Assembly (NCBI RefSeq): GCF_036237275.1
Contig: NZ_CP108352.1
Location: 2,480,001-2,544,000 of the forward strand
DNA: 64,000 nucleotides
Direction of reading: 5' to 3'
DNA from: Streptomyces sp. NBC_01353
GTDB lineage: Bacteria > Actinomycetota > Actinomycetes > Streptomycetales > Streptomycetaceae
Each line of letters starts with the position of its first letter. The first letter of the stretch is position 1. Positions 18,180 to 30,224 of the stretch are shown here, one piece after another. The position numbers were made by a program, and so were the translations under genes. The notes beneath the pieces are model-generated. The model saw only the letters and a program-made list of their open reading frames with translations, did not search any database and was not told the DNA's origin.

Positions 18180-19076
18180 TCAGCCGAAGACGGCCAGGCT
18201 CTTGGCCTTGCCCTTCTGGTCCTCCACGAGCGCCAGCAGCCGGCCGTCCGGGGCGAAGACCGCCACGGGGCCCGCCGGATACGACGGCATCTCCAGACGG
18301 ACGCCGTTCAGCAGCAGCCGGGCCCGCTTCTCGTCGACGTCCCAGCGGGGGAACGCCGCCCCGGCCGCCTCGGCGACCGGCATGACCGTCAGCTCCTCCT
18401 GGAGCTGGTCCAGGGTCCTGGCCGAGTCGAGCTTGTACGGGCCGACCCGGGTCCGCCGCAGCGCGGTCAGATGACCGCCCACGCCGAGCCCGGCGCCCAG
18501 GTCACGGGCGAGCGCCCGGATGTACGTACCCGAGGAGCAGACCACGGAGACGACGAGGTCGACGACGGGCGTGCCGTCCTCGGCGGTGGCCTCCCGGACG
18601 TCGTACACCTGGAAGGACGAGACCGTGACCGGCCGGGCCGGGATCTCGAACTCCTCGCCGCCGCGCACCCGCGCGTACGACCGCTTGCCGTCGATCTTGA
18701 TGGCGGAGACCTTCGACGGCACCTGCATGATGGCGCCGGTCAGCTCCGCCACTCCCGCGTCGATCCCCTCGCGGGTCACCTTGGACGCGTCCACGGAGGC
18801 CGTGATCTCGCCCTCGGCGTCGTCGGTGATCGTCGTCTGGCCGAGACGGATGGTGCCGAGGTACTCCTTCTCGGTCAGCGCGAGGTGACCGAGCAGCTTG
18901 GTCGCCCGCTCCACGCCGAGGACGAGGACGCCCGTCGCCATGGGGTCGAGCGTGCCCGCGTGGCCGACGCGGCGGGTCTTGGCGATCCCGCGCATCTTGG
19001 CCACGACGTCGTGCGAAGTGAAGCCCGACGGCTTGTCGACGATGACAAGGCCGTCGGGCGTCTTTGCGTTGCTCAT
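18180..19076 (-). CDS. truB: tRNA pseudouridine(55) synthase TruB
   Basis: 298 residues. The catalytic segment GHAGTLDPMATGVL near residues 38-51 contains the nucleophilic Asp. Other family motifs are VDKPSGFTSHDVV at the N-terminus and SGTYIRALARDLG near residue 180. It converts U55 of tRNA to pseudouridine. The ATG overlaps the rbfA stop by four bases (ATGA), so it is translationally coupled to it. The neighbours are the canonical infB-rbfA-truB-ribF series. Confidence 0.96.
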   Translation of the reverse strand: MSNAKTPDGLVIVDKPSGFTSHDVVAKMRGIAKTRRVGHAGTLDPMATGVLVLGVERATKLLGHLALTEKEYLGTIRLGQTTITDDAEGEITASVDASKVTREGIDAGVAELTGAIMQVPSKVSAIKIDGKRSYARVRGGEEFEIPARPVTVSSFQVYDVREATAEDGTPVVDLVVSVVCSSGTYIRALARDLGAGLGVGGHLTALRRTRVGPYKLDSARTLDQLQEELTVMPVAEAAGAAFPRWDVDEKRARLLLNGVRLEMPSYPAGPVAVFAPDGRLLALVEDQKGKAKSLAVFG

Positions 19077-19525
19077 TCGGCGGCGGTGCCCTCTTCGTCC
19101 TCGTCCTCGGGCTTGCGGTACGGGTCGGCCTCGCCGGCGTACTTCGCGCCCGAGGACGCCTCGCGTACGGCCGCGTCGGAGGCCCGCGCCTTGTCGAGGA
19201 GGTCCTCGATCGTCTTGGCGGTCTCCGGAAGAGCGTCCGCGACGAAGGTCAGCGTCGGCGTGAACTTCGTCCCGGCCGCGGCACCGACGGCGGAGCGCAG
19301 GATGCCCTTGGCGCTCTCCAGTCCGGCGGCCGCGCTGGCCCGCTCCTCGTCGTCGCCGTAGACCGTGTAGAAGACCGTGGCCTCCCGCAGGTCACCGGTG
19401 ACGCGGGTGTCCGTGATGGTCACGTGCGTACCCAGGCGCGGGTCCTTGATGCCGCGCTGCAGCTTCTCGGCGACCACCTCCCGGATGAGGTCCGCCAGCT
19501 TCTTCGCCCGCGCGTTGTCGGCCAC
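19073..19525 (-). CDS. rbfA: Ribosome-binding factor A
   Basis: 150 residues from a GTG at 19523-19525 with AAGGAGAAGGA just upstream. The KH-like fold is recognisable (ADLIREVVAEKLQRGIKDPR, VTITDTRVTGDLREATVFYT). The C-terminal 35 residues are acidic and charged, ending DEDEEGTAAE, as in other actinomycete RbfA proteins. It assists late maturation of the 30S subunit (16S rRNA 5' end). It lies 29 nt after ylxP and overlaps truB. Confidence 0.95.
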   Translation of the reverse strand: MADNARAKKLADLIREVVAEKLQRGIKDPRLGTHVTITDTRVTGDLREATVFYTVYGDDEERASAAAGLESAKGILRSAVGAAAGTKFTPTLTFVADALPETAKTIEDLLDKARASDAAVREASSGAKYAGEADPYRKPEDEDEEGTAAE

Positions 19526-19554
19526 TGGTCCTTCTCCTTCTTTGCCTTGCTCAT

Positions 19555-19848
19555 TCAGTCTTCATCAGTGTGGAGCCTGCGTCGCACCGACAGCAGCTCC
19601 ACCTCGGGCCTGGCCGCCACCAGCCGCTCGCAGCGGTCCAGTACGTCCGACACGAACCCCAAGTCCCCGGATACCAGCGCGACGCCCAGGCGGGCCCTGC
19701 GATGGAGATCCTGGTCGCCCACCTCGGCCGCGCTCACGGAGAACTTGCGCTGGAGCTCGGCGACGATGGGCCGGACGACGGAGCGTTTCTCCTTCAACGA
19801 ATGAACGTCGCCGAGGAGCAGATCGAAGGACAGAGTCCCCACGTACAT
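19555..19848 (-). CDS. ylxP: DUF503 protein, YlxP family
   Basis: 97 residues if started at the ATG at 19846-19848 (MYVGTLSFDLLLGDVHSLKE), the usual N-terminus and length for DUF503; an in-frame start 26 codons earlier would add an Arg/Pro-rich tail. The LKEKRSVVRPIVAELQRKF segment is characteristic. YlxP proteins are small RbfA-neighbour proteins thought to act in ribosome maturation. No strong ribosome site precedes this ATG, so the start is less certain than the identity. Confidence 0.88.
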   Translation of the reverse strand: MYVGTLSFDLLLGDVHSLKEKRSVVRPIVAELQRKFSVSAAEVGDQDLHRRARLGVALVSGDLGFVSDVLDRCERLVAARPEVELLSVRRRLHTDED

Positions 19849-19934
19849 GTAGTGCCGGATGTCCCGCCGGTTCGGGTTCGGTGGCCTGCCACGCCGTCGC
19901 TTGGCAGGAACACCAGAACCGTACACGCAACGGC

Positions 19935-19974
19935 CGGGGCCGATCGACGGAATACTTTCCGCCGACCGGCCCCG
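19935..19974 (-). terminator. Hairpin between infB and ylxP
   Basis: In the minus-strand RNA an 18-bp stem forms (plus arms 19935-19952 and 19957-19974, loop TACT reversed) with two G-U pairs. It begins about 15 nt past the infB stop. It may attenuate transcription into ylxP-rbfA-truB. Confidence 0.6.
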
Positions 19975-19988
19975 TCCTACCGCTGCGC

Positions 19989-23090
<3,102 letters not shown>

Positions 23091-23103
23091 TTCGCTCCTT
23101 TTA

Positions 23104-23170
23104 GGTCCGGTTACCGCCGGACCGTCGCTACTTCATGGGCGTACTCATCGCGTACTCATCGAGTGCTCAT
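23104..23170 (-). promoter_or_regulatory. infB leader: three chained micro-ORFs plus a hairpin beside the ribosome site
   Basis: On the minus strand three ATG micro-ORFs overlap by ATGA: 23170-23156 (MSTR), 23159-23145 (MSTR) and 23148-23128 (MSTPMK). They arise from a roughly 11-nt unit CGATGAGTACG repeated three times. A 7-bp hairpin (GGTCCGG arms, 23104-23123) follows, ending about 6 nt before the infB Shine-Dalgarno site. Function is unproven. Confidence 0.45.
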
Positions 23171-23237
23171 CGCAATCTCGACCTACTTCCAACTCGCGAG
23201 GTACCTGACCGCACGGTGTTCCGTGCCGTACTTCTTC

Positions 23238-23516
23238 TTACAAAGTCTGCCGCTCTACGTGATAGCGAATATCCGCCGTTTCGAGCGGACCCTGGACCCT
23301 GAAGGCCCTCGGGAACGCTCGGCGGCGGACCGCCAGGTCGAGACAGACCGAGGCGGGGTGCAGATACGCACCCCGGCCGGGCAGCGTACCGCGACGATCG
23401 GGGACACATGCGCCCTCGACCTCCACGATGCGCAGCAGATCGCTCTTGGCCGCTCGCTCCCGGCATCCCACACAGGTTCGCTCAGGGCACGCTCGGTCTT
23501 GCGTCCGGCCAGACAC
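23238..23516 (-). CDS. ylxR: YlxR family RNA-binding protein
   Basis: 92 residues from a GTG at 23514-23516. The family motif RTCVGCRERAAKSDLLRI is near residues 13-30, followed by GRGAYLHPASVCLDLAV, the usual GRGAYxH/C segment. YlxR (DUF448) is a small basic nucleic-acid-binding protein always found between nusA and infB. It is separated from nusA by 132 nt, longer than in many genomes, and from infB by the micro-ORF leader. No ylxQ gene is present here. Confidence 0.92.
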   Translation of the reverse strand: MSGRTQDRACPERTCVGCRERAAKSDLLRIVEVEGACVPDRRGTLPGRGAYLHPASVCLDLAVRRRAFPRAFRVQGPLETADIRYHVERQTL

Positions 23517-23648
23517 GGCTAAGTCTACCTCCCCGTAGCGACCTCACCCGTTTGGGGCAAAAATCGAACGGTCGTTTGTCGTGATCTCGCCCTCACACAA
23601 CGTGACGAGGGCGGGAGCTATTCCTCGCGGCAGCCCGTGCGGCGCGAC

Positions 23649-24656
23649 TCAGTCCCGGTCGCGCCGCTCGTCGTCCGGGTGCTCCGTGTCCGGACGGATG
23701 TCGATGCGCCAGCCGGTGAGGCGGGCGGCGAGGCGGGCGTTCTGCCCTTCCTTGCCGATGGCCAGCGACAGCTGGTAGTCGGGCACGGTCACCCGGGCGG
23801 AACGGGCGGCCAGGTCGACGATCTCGACCTTCGAGACCCGGGCCGGGGAGAGCGCGCTGGCCACCATCTCGGCCGGGTCGTCGGACCAGTCGACGATGTC
23901 GATCTTCTCGCCGAGCAGCTCCGCCATGACGTTGCGGACACGGCTGCCCATGGGACCGATGCAGGCGCCCTTGGCGTTCAGGCCCGAACGGGTGGACCGT
24001 ACGGCGATCTTGGTGCGGTGACCGGCCTCACGGGCGATCGCCGCGATCTCGACGGAACCGTCGGCGATCTCGGGGACCTCCAGCGCGAAGAGTTTCTTCA
24101 CCAGGTTGGGGTGCGTGCGCGAAAGGGTGACGGACGGACCGCGGACGCCCTTGGCGACCCGGACCACGTACGTGCGCAGCCGCAGGCCGTGCGTGTACTC
24201 CTCACCCGGCACCTGCTCCTGCACCGGAAGGATGGCTTCCAGCTTGTCGTCCAGCTTGACGAGGACGTTCTTCGGGTCCTTGCCCTGCTGCACCATGCCG
24301 GCGACGATGTCGCCCTCACGGCGGGCGTACTCGCCGAAGGTGACGTCGTTCTCGGCGTCACGCAGCCGCTGCTGGATGACCTGGCGGGCGGTGCTCGCCG
24401 CGATCCGGCCGAAGTCCGACGGGGTGTCGTCGAAGTCCTTGGGCTCCTGGCCCTCCTCCAGTTCGGAGGGGTCTTCCTTGGCCCACACCGTCACATGACC
24501 GGTCTGCCGGTTCAGCTCCACGCGCGCGTGGCGGCGGGCGGACGGGGTGCGGTGGTATGCGATGAGGAGGGCCGACTCGATCGCCTCGACCAACAGGTCG
24601 AAGGAGATCTCCTTCTCTTGTGCCAAGCCCTTCAGGAGCTTCACGTCGATGTCCAC
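23649..24656 (-). CDS. nusA: Transcription termination/antitermination factor NusA
   Basis: 335 residues from a GTG at 24654-24656, two bases after the rimP stop. Order: N-terminal RNA-polymerase-binding domain ([20 protein letters not shown]), S1 domain (about 130-195), then two KH domains with [20 protein letters not shown] and [18 protein letters not shown]. It lacks the extra C-terminal acidic repeats of E. coli NusA, as usual in actinobacteria. It modulates pausing, termination and rRNA antitermination. Confidence 0.96.
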   Translation of the reverse strand: MDIDVKLLKGLAQEKEISFDLLVEAIESALLIAYHRTPSARRHARVELNRQTGHVTVWAKEDPSELEEGQEPKDFDDTPSDFGRIAASTARQVIQQRLRDAENDVTFGEYARREGDIVAGMVQQGKDPKNVLVKLDDKLEAILPVQEQVPGEEYTHGLRLRTYVVRVAKGVRGPSVTLSRTHPNLVKKLFALEVPEIADGSVEIAAIAREAGHRTKIAVRSTRSGLNAKGACIGPMGSRVRNVMAELLGEKIDIVDWSDDPAEMVASALSPARVSKVEIVDLAARSARVTVPDYQLSLAIGKEGQNARLAARLTGWRIDIRPDTEHPDDERRDRD

Positions 24657-24658
24657 GG

Positions 24659-25156
24659 CTACGCCTCCTCTTCCTTCTTGTCCTTGCGGTTGAACTCGAT
24701 CTCGACACGCGCCTTGGCGATGTCGGCGAACTCGACCCGGCGGGCGGTGGGCTTGCGCCCCTTCACACCCGGCACTTCGAGGTCGATGCCGTCGTCGTCC
24801 ACGGTGAGGATCCGCGCGACGAGCTCTCCACCATCGTTCAGCTGCAGCTTGGCAAGACGGCCGGTGGCGCGCACGTAGTGGCGGGGCTCGGTCAGCGGGC
24901 GCTCCGCGCCCGGGGTGCCGACCTCGAGGGTGTACTCCCCCTCGCCCATCGCGTCCGTCTCGTCCAGCGTCGCCGAGAGCGCGCGGCTCACATCGGCGAC
25001 CTGGTCCAGGTCGGCTCCCTCGTCGGAGTCGACGACGACGCGCAGCACCCGCTTGCGTCCCACGGAGGCCACCTCGAGCTCTTCGAGATCGAGTCCCTGC
25101 GAGGCGATGAGCGGCTCAAGGAGTGCTCGCAGCCTGTCGCTCTGGGTGGTGCTCAT
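24659..25156 (-). CDS. rimP: Ribosome maturation factor RimP
   Basis: 165 residues from the ATG at 25154-25156 ([15 protein letters not shown]) with GAGGAG about 9 nt upstream; the frame is open further upstream, but without support. Family features include [33 protein letters not shown] and [20 protein letters not shown]. It acts in 30S assembly. It is the first gene of the nusA-infB block, so the main promoter should lie in the 146-nt divergent gap 25157-25302. Confidence 0.94.
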   Translation of the reverse strand: MSTTQSDRLRALLEPLIASQGLDLEELEVASVGRKRVLRVVVDSDEGADLDQVADVSRALSATLDETDAMGEGEYTLEVGTPGAERPLTEPRHYVRATGRLAKLQLNDGGELVARILTVDDDGIDLEVPGVKGRKPTARRVEFADIAKARVEIEFNRKDKKEEEA

Positions 25157-25302
25157 CCGGGTGACTCCTCGGCCGCGTGTGCTGTTGTGGGTTCGTCGCG
25201 TGTCAGACCAAAGGGTATCCGGTCCCGGGGGGTGTTGCCGTCCACGGGGCCGGGGGCCGCGGGTACGCTCGCCTGCGGTGATCTTCGACCGAGGCCGAGG
25301 GA

Positions 25303-25935
25303 GTGGATGTGGGGCGCACGGGGACCGTGGGCAGGCGGGCGCTCCTGGCCGCGGGGGCGGTGACGCTGGTCGGCTGCACGTCCGACTCGGGTGGCGGCGA
25401 GCGGCCGAGGGAGCAGACCGCGGCCGAACGGGCGGCACTCGCCGAGGCGGCGCTGCGCCGCGGATCGGTGACGACGAGCCTGACCCTGCTGGAACGTTAC
25501 GACGCGGTGCTGGCCGCGCACCCCTCGCTGACGGAGCGGCTGACGCCGCTGCGACGCGCGGTGGCCGCGCACGCCGCCGCCCTGTCCGAGGGCGTGACAC
25601 CGCTGCCGACCGGCGGGTCCACCGCGAGCGGGGAGCCGCACGATTCCGAAGGTGCGGAGGCCAAGGCCGCCCCTTCGGCGGACACCCGACCGGAGGACAC
25701 CCCCGGCGCCACCGCGGCCGCTCCCGGTTCCACCGTGTCGGCCACCGCGCCCGCGGCCGTTCCGGCCGACCCGATGGCCGCCCTCAAGGACCTGGCGGCC
25801 ACCGTCCGCAGGACCGCCGACGCGCACACGGCCACGCTGCTCGACGCGCCGCCCGAGTACGCCCGGCTGCTCGCCTCGGTGGCGGCGGCCGGCGCGGCGC
25901 ACGCCTTTCTGCTGACCGAAGGAGGCCGGGCATGA
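25303..25935 (+). CDS. Putative lipoprotein of unknown function
   Basis: 210 residues from a GTG at 25303 (GAGG and GGGA upstream; a GTG two codons later is possible). The N-terminus GRRALLAAGAVTLVGCTSD has a twin Arg followed by a lipobox with Cys 25, suggesting a Tat-exported lipoprotein. The middle (about 110-155) is Ala/Pro/Thr-rich and disordered. Both flanks are Ala-rich helices. The stop overlaps the next start by four bases (ATGA), so the two proteins probably work together. I recognise no catalytic motif. Confidence 0.78.
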   Translation: MDVGRTGTVGRRALLAAGAVTLVGCTSDSGGGERPREQTAAERAALAEAALRRGSVTTSLTLLERYDAVLAAHPSLTERLTPLRRAVAAHAAALSEGVTPLPTGGSTASGEPHDSEGAEAKAAPSADTRPEDTPGATAAAPGSTVSATAPAAVPADPMAALKDLAATVRRTADAHTATLLDAPPEYARLLASVAAAGAAHAFLLTEGGRA

Positions 25936-26348
25936 GCGCCCTGGACGCGGCGCAGGCCGCGCTCGCCGCCGAACACGCGGCGGTGTACGGGTACGGGGTC
26001 GTCGGTGGCCGGATCGGTACCGAACGGCGCGCGGAGGCCACCTCGGCGTACGAGGCGCACCGGGCCCGGCGGGACGGGTTGCGCAGGACCGTACGGGACC
26101 TGGGCGGGGAGCCGGCCGCCGCGGCGGCCGGCTACGAGCTGCCGTTCCCGGTGCCGGACACGGCCGCGGCCGTACGGCTCGCCGCGGTCCTGGAGGACCG
26201 GGTGGCGGCGGTGTACTCCGATCTCGTGCGGGCCGCCGAGGGACCGCTGCGGCGGGACGCGGCCGCCGCGTTGCGCGAGGCGGCGGTACGGGCCGTTCGC
26301 TGGCGTGGCACCGACGTAACCTTTCCTGGGCTCGCCGAGCGGGTGTGA
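25932..26348 (+). CDS. DUF4439, ferritin-like helical protein
   Basis: 138 residues from the ATG at 25932, coupled to the preceding lipoprotein. The sequence ALAAEHAAVYGYGVVGGRIG, with later Ala/Arg-rich helices, matches the DUF4439 ferritin-like four-helix family. The EHAAVYGY segment is the conserved part. Too few His and Glu are arranged to call a metal site from sequence alone. Its role is unknown. The pairing with a lipoprotein is, as I recall, common in Streptomyces next to rimP. Confidence 0.75.
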   Translation: MSALDAAQAALAAEHAAVYGYGVVGGRIGTERRAEATSAYEAHRARRDGLRRTVRDLGGEPAAAAAGYELPFPVPDTAAAVRLAAVLEDRVAAVYSDLVRAAEGPLRRDAAAALREAAVRAVRWRGTDVTFPGLAERV

Positions 26349-26404
26349 GTCCGGCTCTGACGGCCCTGACCAGGCTCCGGTACTGCAGAAGGAACAACGT
26401 ACGC

Positions 26405-27304
26405 ATGGGTTTCGAACCGCCGCAGCGACTGGTACGGGTGCTCGGCGAGACGTACGGGGACGCTGTCGCGGCCGAGTGGCTCGGGAAGCTGCCCGAGCTG
26501 GCGCGGACCGCGCTGGAGCACGCCTCCCTGGAGAGCGAGCGGGTGGTGGCGCCCGGCGGGCGCAGCAGCCTGGTCGTCCTCGTACGGCAGCAGGACGGCT
26601 CCCCGGCGGCTCTGAAGATCGCCCCCGGGCTCGCCCGGCCGGACCTGGAGCGGGACGCGCTGGCGCACTGGGACGGCTGGGGCGCGGTACGGCTCCTGGA
26701 GGCGCCCGAGGACGGCTCACTGGTCCTCGAACGGCTGCACACCGAGGTGTCGCTGCGATCCCTCCCGGAGGCGAAGGCGCTGCTCGAGGCGGCGGGCACG
26801 GTCCGGAAGCTGTGGGTCGAGCCGCCCGCGGAGCACGGCTTCGAGTCGGTGGCCGAGCGCACGGCCCGGCAGGCGACGGCGATGGAGCCCTACCGCGCCG
26901 ACGCCGAGGCCGGTGCGCTGACGGTCGCCGCGCTGGCGGCACGCGAGGAACTGGTCGCCGAGTCCCCCGAGACGCTGCTGCTGCACGGCAACTTCCGCCA
27001 GGGCAAGGTGCTCGCCGGCGACCGCGCCCCGTGGCTGGCCGTCGGGCCCGAGCCGCTGGTCGGCGAGCGCGCCTACGATCTGGCGCGGCTCGTACGGGAC
27101 CGGGTCGAGGACCTGGTGGCGGCCTCGGCGGGGGCGTCGGCGGCCCGTCGACGGGTCAACAAGCTGGCGGACTCGCTGGAGGTGGACCGGGAGCGGCTGC
27201 GGGGCTGGACGCTCTTCCGGGCGGTCGAGTCGGGTACCCGGGCGCTGACGGCGGGGCGCCAACAGGACGCGGAGCTGTTGCTGGAGTTCGCGGGCTGGCT
27301 GTAG
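26405..27304 (+). CDS. Aminoglycoside-phosphotransferase-like protein with degenerate active site
   Basis: 299 residues from the ATG at 26405 (AGAAGGA upstream). The fold resembles the APH(6)/hydroxyurea kinase family: PAALKIA carries a likely ATP-binding Lys (71), then ERDALAHWDGWGAVRLLE and LVLERL. The catalytic loop, expected to read HGDxxxxN, is HGNFRQGK (194-201): Asp is Asn and Asn is Lys. The metal-binding DP is GPEPLVGERAYD, with Gly 214 for Asp. It is therefore probably a pseudokinase or has changed chemistry. It follows DUF4439 by 56 nt and precedes the slipin gene. Confidence 0.82.
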   Translation: MGFEPPQRLVRVLGETYGDAVAAEWLGKLPELARTALEHASLESERVVAPGGRSSLVVLVRQQDGSPAALKIAPGLARPDLERDALAHWDGWGAVRLLEAPEDGSLVLERLHTEVSLRSLPEAKALLEAAGTVRKLWVEPPAEHGFESVAERTARQATAMEPYRADAEAGALTVAALAAREELVAESPETLLLHGNFRQGKVLAGDRAPWLAVGPEPLVGERAYDLARLVRDRVEDLVAASAGASAARRRVNKLADSLEVDRERLRGWTLFRAVESGTRALTAGRQQDAELLLEFAGWL

Positions 27305-27352
27305 GGGAATACCCTTGCTGTAACGCTCGGCTCGGACCTCAAGGGGGCCGTG

Positions 27353-28324
27353 ATGCTTGAGGAGCTGTTGGCAGCGGCGGCGGCGACCGGTGTAGCGGCC
27401 GTGGTCTACGTAGGTGCGGCCGCACGCGTGGTGAAGCAGTACGAACGAGGCGTGGTCTTCCGCTTCGGCCGGCTGGTGAACGATGTCCGGCAGCCGGGGT
27501 TCACGATGATCGTGCCGGTCGTCGACCGGCTCCACAAGGTGAACCTCCAGATCGTGACGCTGCCCGTGCCGGCGCAGGAGGGCATCACCCGGGACAACGT
27601 GACGGTGCGGGTGGACGCGGTCGTCTACTTCAAGGTGATCGACGCGGCGGACGCGCTGGTGCGCGTGGAGGACTACAGGTTCGCGGTCTCTCAGATGGCG
27701 CAGACATCGCTGCGGTCGATCATCGGCAAGAGCGATCTGGACGACCTGCTGTCGAACCGGGAGAAGCTCAACCAGGGTCTCGAGCTGATGCTCGACAGTC
27801 CGGCGATGGGCTGGGGTGTCGCGATCGACCGGGTCGAGATCAAGGATGTCTCGCTGCCGGAGACGATGAAGCGCTCGATGGCGCGCCAGGCGGAGGCGGA
27901 CCGGGAGCGGCGGGCGCGGCTGATCAACGCGGACGCGGAGCTGCAGGCGTCGAAGAAGCTGGCGCAGGCGGCCGGGGTGATGTCGGAGCAGCCGGCGGCG
28001 CTGCAGCTGAGGCTGTTGCAGACGGTGATGGCGGTGTCGGCGGAGAAGAACTCGACGCTGGTGCTGCCGATCCCGGTGGAGCTGCTGCGGTTCCTGGAGC
28101 GTGCGGCGACGCCGCAGGGTGCGGCGTCCACGGAGTCGGCCGCGCCGCATGTGCCCGTGGCGGCACCGGAGACCTTCCAGGACCCCTTGCCTGGTCTCCC
28201 TGCGGAGCCCCGCCCCACGAGGGACCTCCCGGACCTGGCGGACCTGGCGGACCTCCCACCCCTACCGGACGAGACGGTCGCGGGGCCCCCGGCGGACCCG
28301 ATCCCACGGGACGAGGCGGCGTAG
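27353..28324 (+). CDS. Slipin / SPFH-band 7 membrane protein
   Basis: 323 residues from the ATG at 27353 (AAGGGGG just upstream; a GTG one codon earlier is also possible). A short hydrophobic N-terminus (LLAAAAATGVAAVVYVG) anchors it. The SPFH domain includes KQYERGVVFRFGRLVNDVRQ, GITRDNVTVRVDAVVYFKV and SLRSIIGKSDLDDLL. It continues into a coiled coil (MKRSMARQAEADRERRARL). The last 70 residues are Pro-rich and disordered. Slipins scaffold membrane microdomains. There is no adjacent NfeD partner here. Confidence 0.92.
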   Translation: MLEELLAAAAATGVAAVVYVGAAARVVKQYERGVVFRFGRLVNDVRQPGFTMIVPVVDRLHKVNLQIVTLPVPAQEGITRDNVTVRVDAVVYFKVIDAADALVRVEDYRFAVSQMAQTSLRSIIGKSDLDDLLSNREKLNQGLELMLDSPAMGWGVAIDRVEIKDVSLPETMKRSMARQAEADRERRARLINADAELQASKKLAQAAGVMSEQPAALQLRLLQTVMAVSAEKNSTLVLPIPVELLRFLERAATPQGAASTESAAPHVPVAAPETFQDPLPGLPAEPRPTRDLPDLADLADLPPLPDETVAGPPADPIPRDEAA

Positions 28325-28407
28325 GACACGCCAGGGGCCGGCGCCGGGCCCTGAGCCCGCCGGCGGCACAGTTGCCCACAACGGGGGAGGCGAGGGTTGA
28401 GGGTGGG

Positions 28408-28441
28408 CGCCGCCCCCGCCCCACGGGGCGAGGGGGCGGCG
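28408..28441. terminator. Bidirectional hairpin between slipin and proS
   Basis: A two-tier stem: 10 bp (CGCCGCCCCC at 28408-28417 with 28432-28441) and an inner 5 bp (28418-28422 with 28425-28429), with a 2-nt bulge on one side. It sits in the convergent gap and can serve both genes. Confidence 0.7.
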
Positions 28442-28455
28442 TGCGCCCGGGACCG

Positions 28456-30156
28456 CTACGCGCTCAGGCGGGCGATCGCCTCGGCCACCGGGAGTTCTTC
28501 CCGCTCACCCGTGCGGCGGTCCTTCAGTTCCACGACGCCCTCCGCCGAGCGGCGGCCGGCGACCAGGATCTTCGGGACGCCGATCAGCTCCGCGTCGGTG
28601 AACTTCACGCCCGGCGAGACGCCCGCCCGGTCGTCGACCAGGACCCGCAGGCCCGCGGCGCGCAGCTGCTCCGAGACCTCGAGCGCCAGCTCGATCTGGA
28701 GGGCCTTGCCCGCCGCGACGACGTGGACGTCGGCCGGGGCGACCTCGGCGGGCCAGCACAGGCCCTTGTCGTCCGCCGACTGCTCGGCCAGCGCGGCGAC
28801 CGCGCGCGAGACGCCGATGCCGTACGAGCCCATGGTCACGCGGACCGGCTTGCCGTTCTGGCCGAGGACGTCGAGCTTGAGGGCGTCGGCGTACTTGCGG
28901 CCCAACTGGAAGATGTGGCCGATCTCGATCGCGCGGTCCAGCGTCAGGCCGGTGCCGCACTTCGGGCACGGGTCGCCGTCCTGGACGACCACGACGTCGA
29001 CGTACTCGTCGACCTCGAAGTCACGCCCCGCGACGACGTTCTTCGCGTGCATCCCGTCCTTGTTCGCGCCCGTGATCCACGCCGTGCCGGGCGCCACGCG
29101 CGGGTCGGCGATGTACGTGACCTTCTCCAGGCCCTGCGGGCCGACGTACCCGCGGACGAGGTCCCGGCGCTCGGCGAAGTCGGCCTCGGTGACCATCTCG
29201 ACGATCGCGGGGGCGAAGTGCTCCTCGACCTTGCCCATGTCGACCTCGCGGTCGCCGGGCACGCCCACGGCGACGATCTCGCCGTCGACCTTCACCAGGA
29301 GGTTCTTGAGCGTGGCGGAGGCCGGTACGCCGAGGGAGGCGGCCAGGGTCTCGATGGTCGGGGTGTCGGGGGTGGGGATCTCCTCGAGCGCCGGGACGGC
29401 GGAGCCGTCGACCGGCTTGAGGTCGTAGGAGATCGCCTCGGTGTTGGCGGCGAAGTCGCAGTTCGGGCAGTCGGCGAAGGTGTCCTCGCCGGCCTCGGCC
29501 GGGGCGAGGAACTCCTCGGACTTCGAGCCGCCCATGGCGCCGGCGGTGGCGGCGACGATGCGGTAGTCGAGGCCGAGGCGCTCGAAGACGCGACGGTAGG
29601 CCTCGCGGTGCAGGGCGTAGGACTGGGCGAGGCCCTCGTCCTCCGTGTCGAAGGAGTACGAGTCCTTCATCAGGAACTCGCGGCCGCGCAGGATGCCGGC
29701 CCGCGGACGGGCCTCGTCGCGGAACTTCGTCTGGATCTGGTACAGGATGACCGGCAGGTCCTTGTAGGACGAGCACTGGTCCTTGACCAGGAGGGTGAAG
29801 ATCTCCTCGTGGGTCGGGCCGAGCAGATAGTCGCCGCCCTTGCGGTCCTGGAGGCGGAAGAGCTCGGCGCCGTACTCGTCCCAGCGGCCGGTCGCCTCGT
29901 AGGGCTCACGGGGCAGCAGGGCGGGAAGGGAGACCTCCTGCGCGCCGATGGCGTCCATCTCCTCACGGACGATGCGCTCGACGTTGGCGAGGACCTTCTT
30001 GCCGAGCGGCAGCCAGCTCCAGATGCCGGCGGCGGTGCGGCGGACGTAGCCGGCCCGGACGAGGAGCTTGTGGCTGAGGACCTCGGCGTCCGCCGGGTCG
30101 TCGCGCAGCGTCTTCGCCATCAACTGGGACATGCGCTGGACCGGTACGTTGGCCAT
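28456..30156 (-). CDS. proS: Prolyl-tRNA synthetase, bacterial type
   Basis: 566 residues from the ATG at 30154-30156 (AGGAG upstream). N-terminal class II core: [17 protein letters not shown], then motif 2 [17 protein letters not shown]. The YbaK-type editing insertion lies at about 225-385. Motif 3 is [17 protein letters not shown]. The C-terminal anticodon domain is complete. Two CxxC pairs ([19 protein letters not shown]) flank the insertion and could bind zinc. It charges tRNA-Pro. No T-box-like leader is visible in the 68-nt upstream gap. Confidence 0.97.
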   Translation of the reverse strand: MANVPVQRMSQLMAKTLRDDPADAEVLSHKLLVRAGYVRRTAAGIWSWLPLGKKVLANVERIVREEMDAIGAQEVSLPALLPREPYEATGRWDEYGAELFRLQDRKGGDYLLGPTHEEIFTLLVKDQCSSYKDLPVILYQIQTKFRDEARPRAGILRGREFLMKDSYSFDTEDEGLAQSYALHREAYRRVFERLGLDYRIVAATAGAMGGSKSEEFLAPAEAGEDTFADCPNCDFAANTEAISYDLKPVDGSAVPALEEIPTPDTPTIETLAASLGVPASATLKNLLVKVDGEIVAVGVPGDREVDMGKVEEHFAPAIVEMVTEADFAERRDLVRGYVGPQGLEKVTYIADPRVAPGTAWITGANKDGMHAKNVVAGRDFEVDEYVDVVVVQDGDPCPKCGTGLTLDRAIEIGHIFQLGRKYADALKLDVLGQNGKPVRVTMGSYGIGVSRAVAALAEQSADDKGLCWPAEVAPADVHVVAAGKALQIELALEVSEQLRAAGLRVLVDDRAGVSPGVKFTDAELIGVPKILVAGRRSAEGVVELKDRRTGEREELPVAEAIARLSA

Positions 30157-30224
30157 GGTTCTCGTACTCCTGCCGGGTAAGGGTGATGGCAGGAGGTTAG
30201 CCGGGCGGTACCGGCTCGGTGAAA

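Noticed and set aside
28372-30180. Plus-strand open frame opposite proS
   Set aside because: Shadow of prolyl-tRNA synthetase; no motif of its own.
30157-30224. Possible T-box upstream of proS
   Set aside because: The gap is only 68 nt and lacks the specifier and antiterminator elements.
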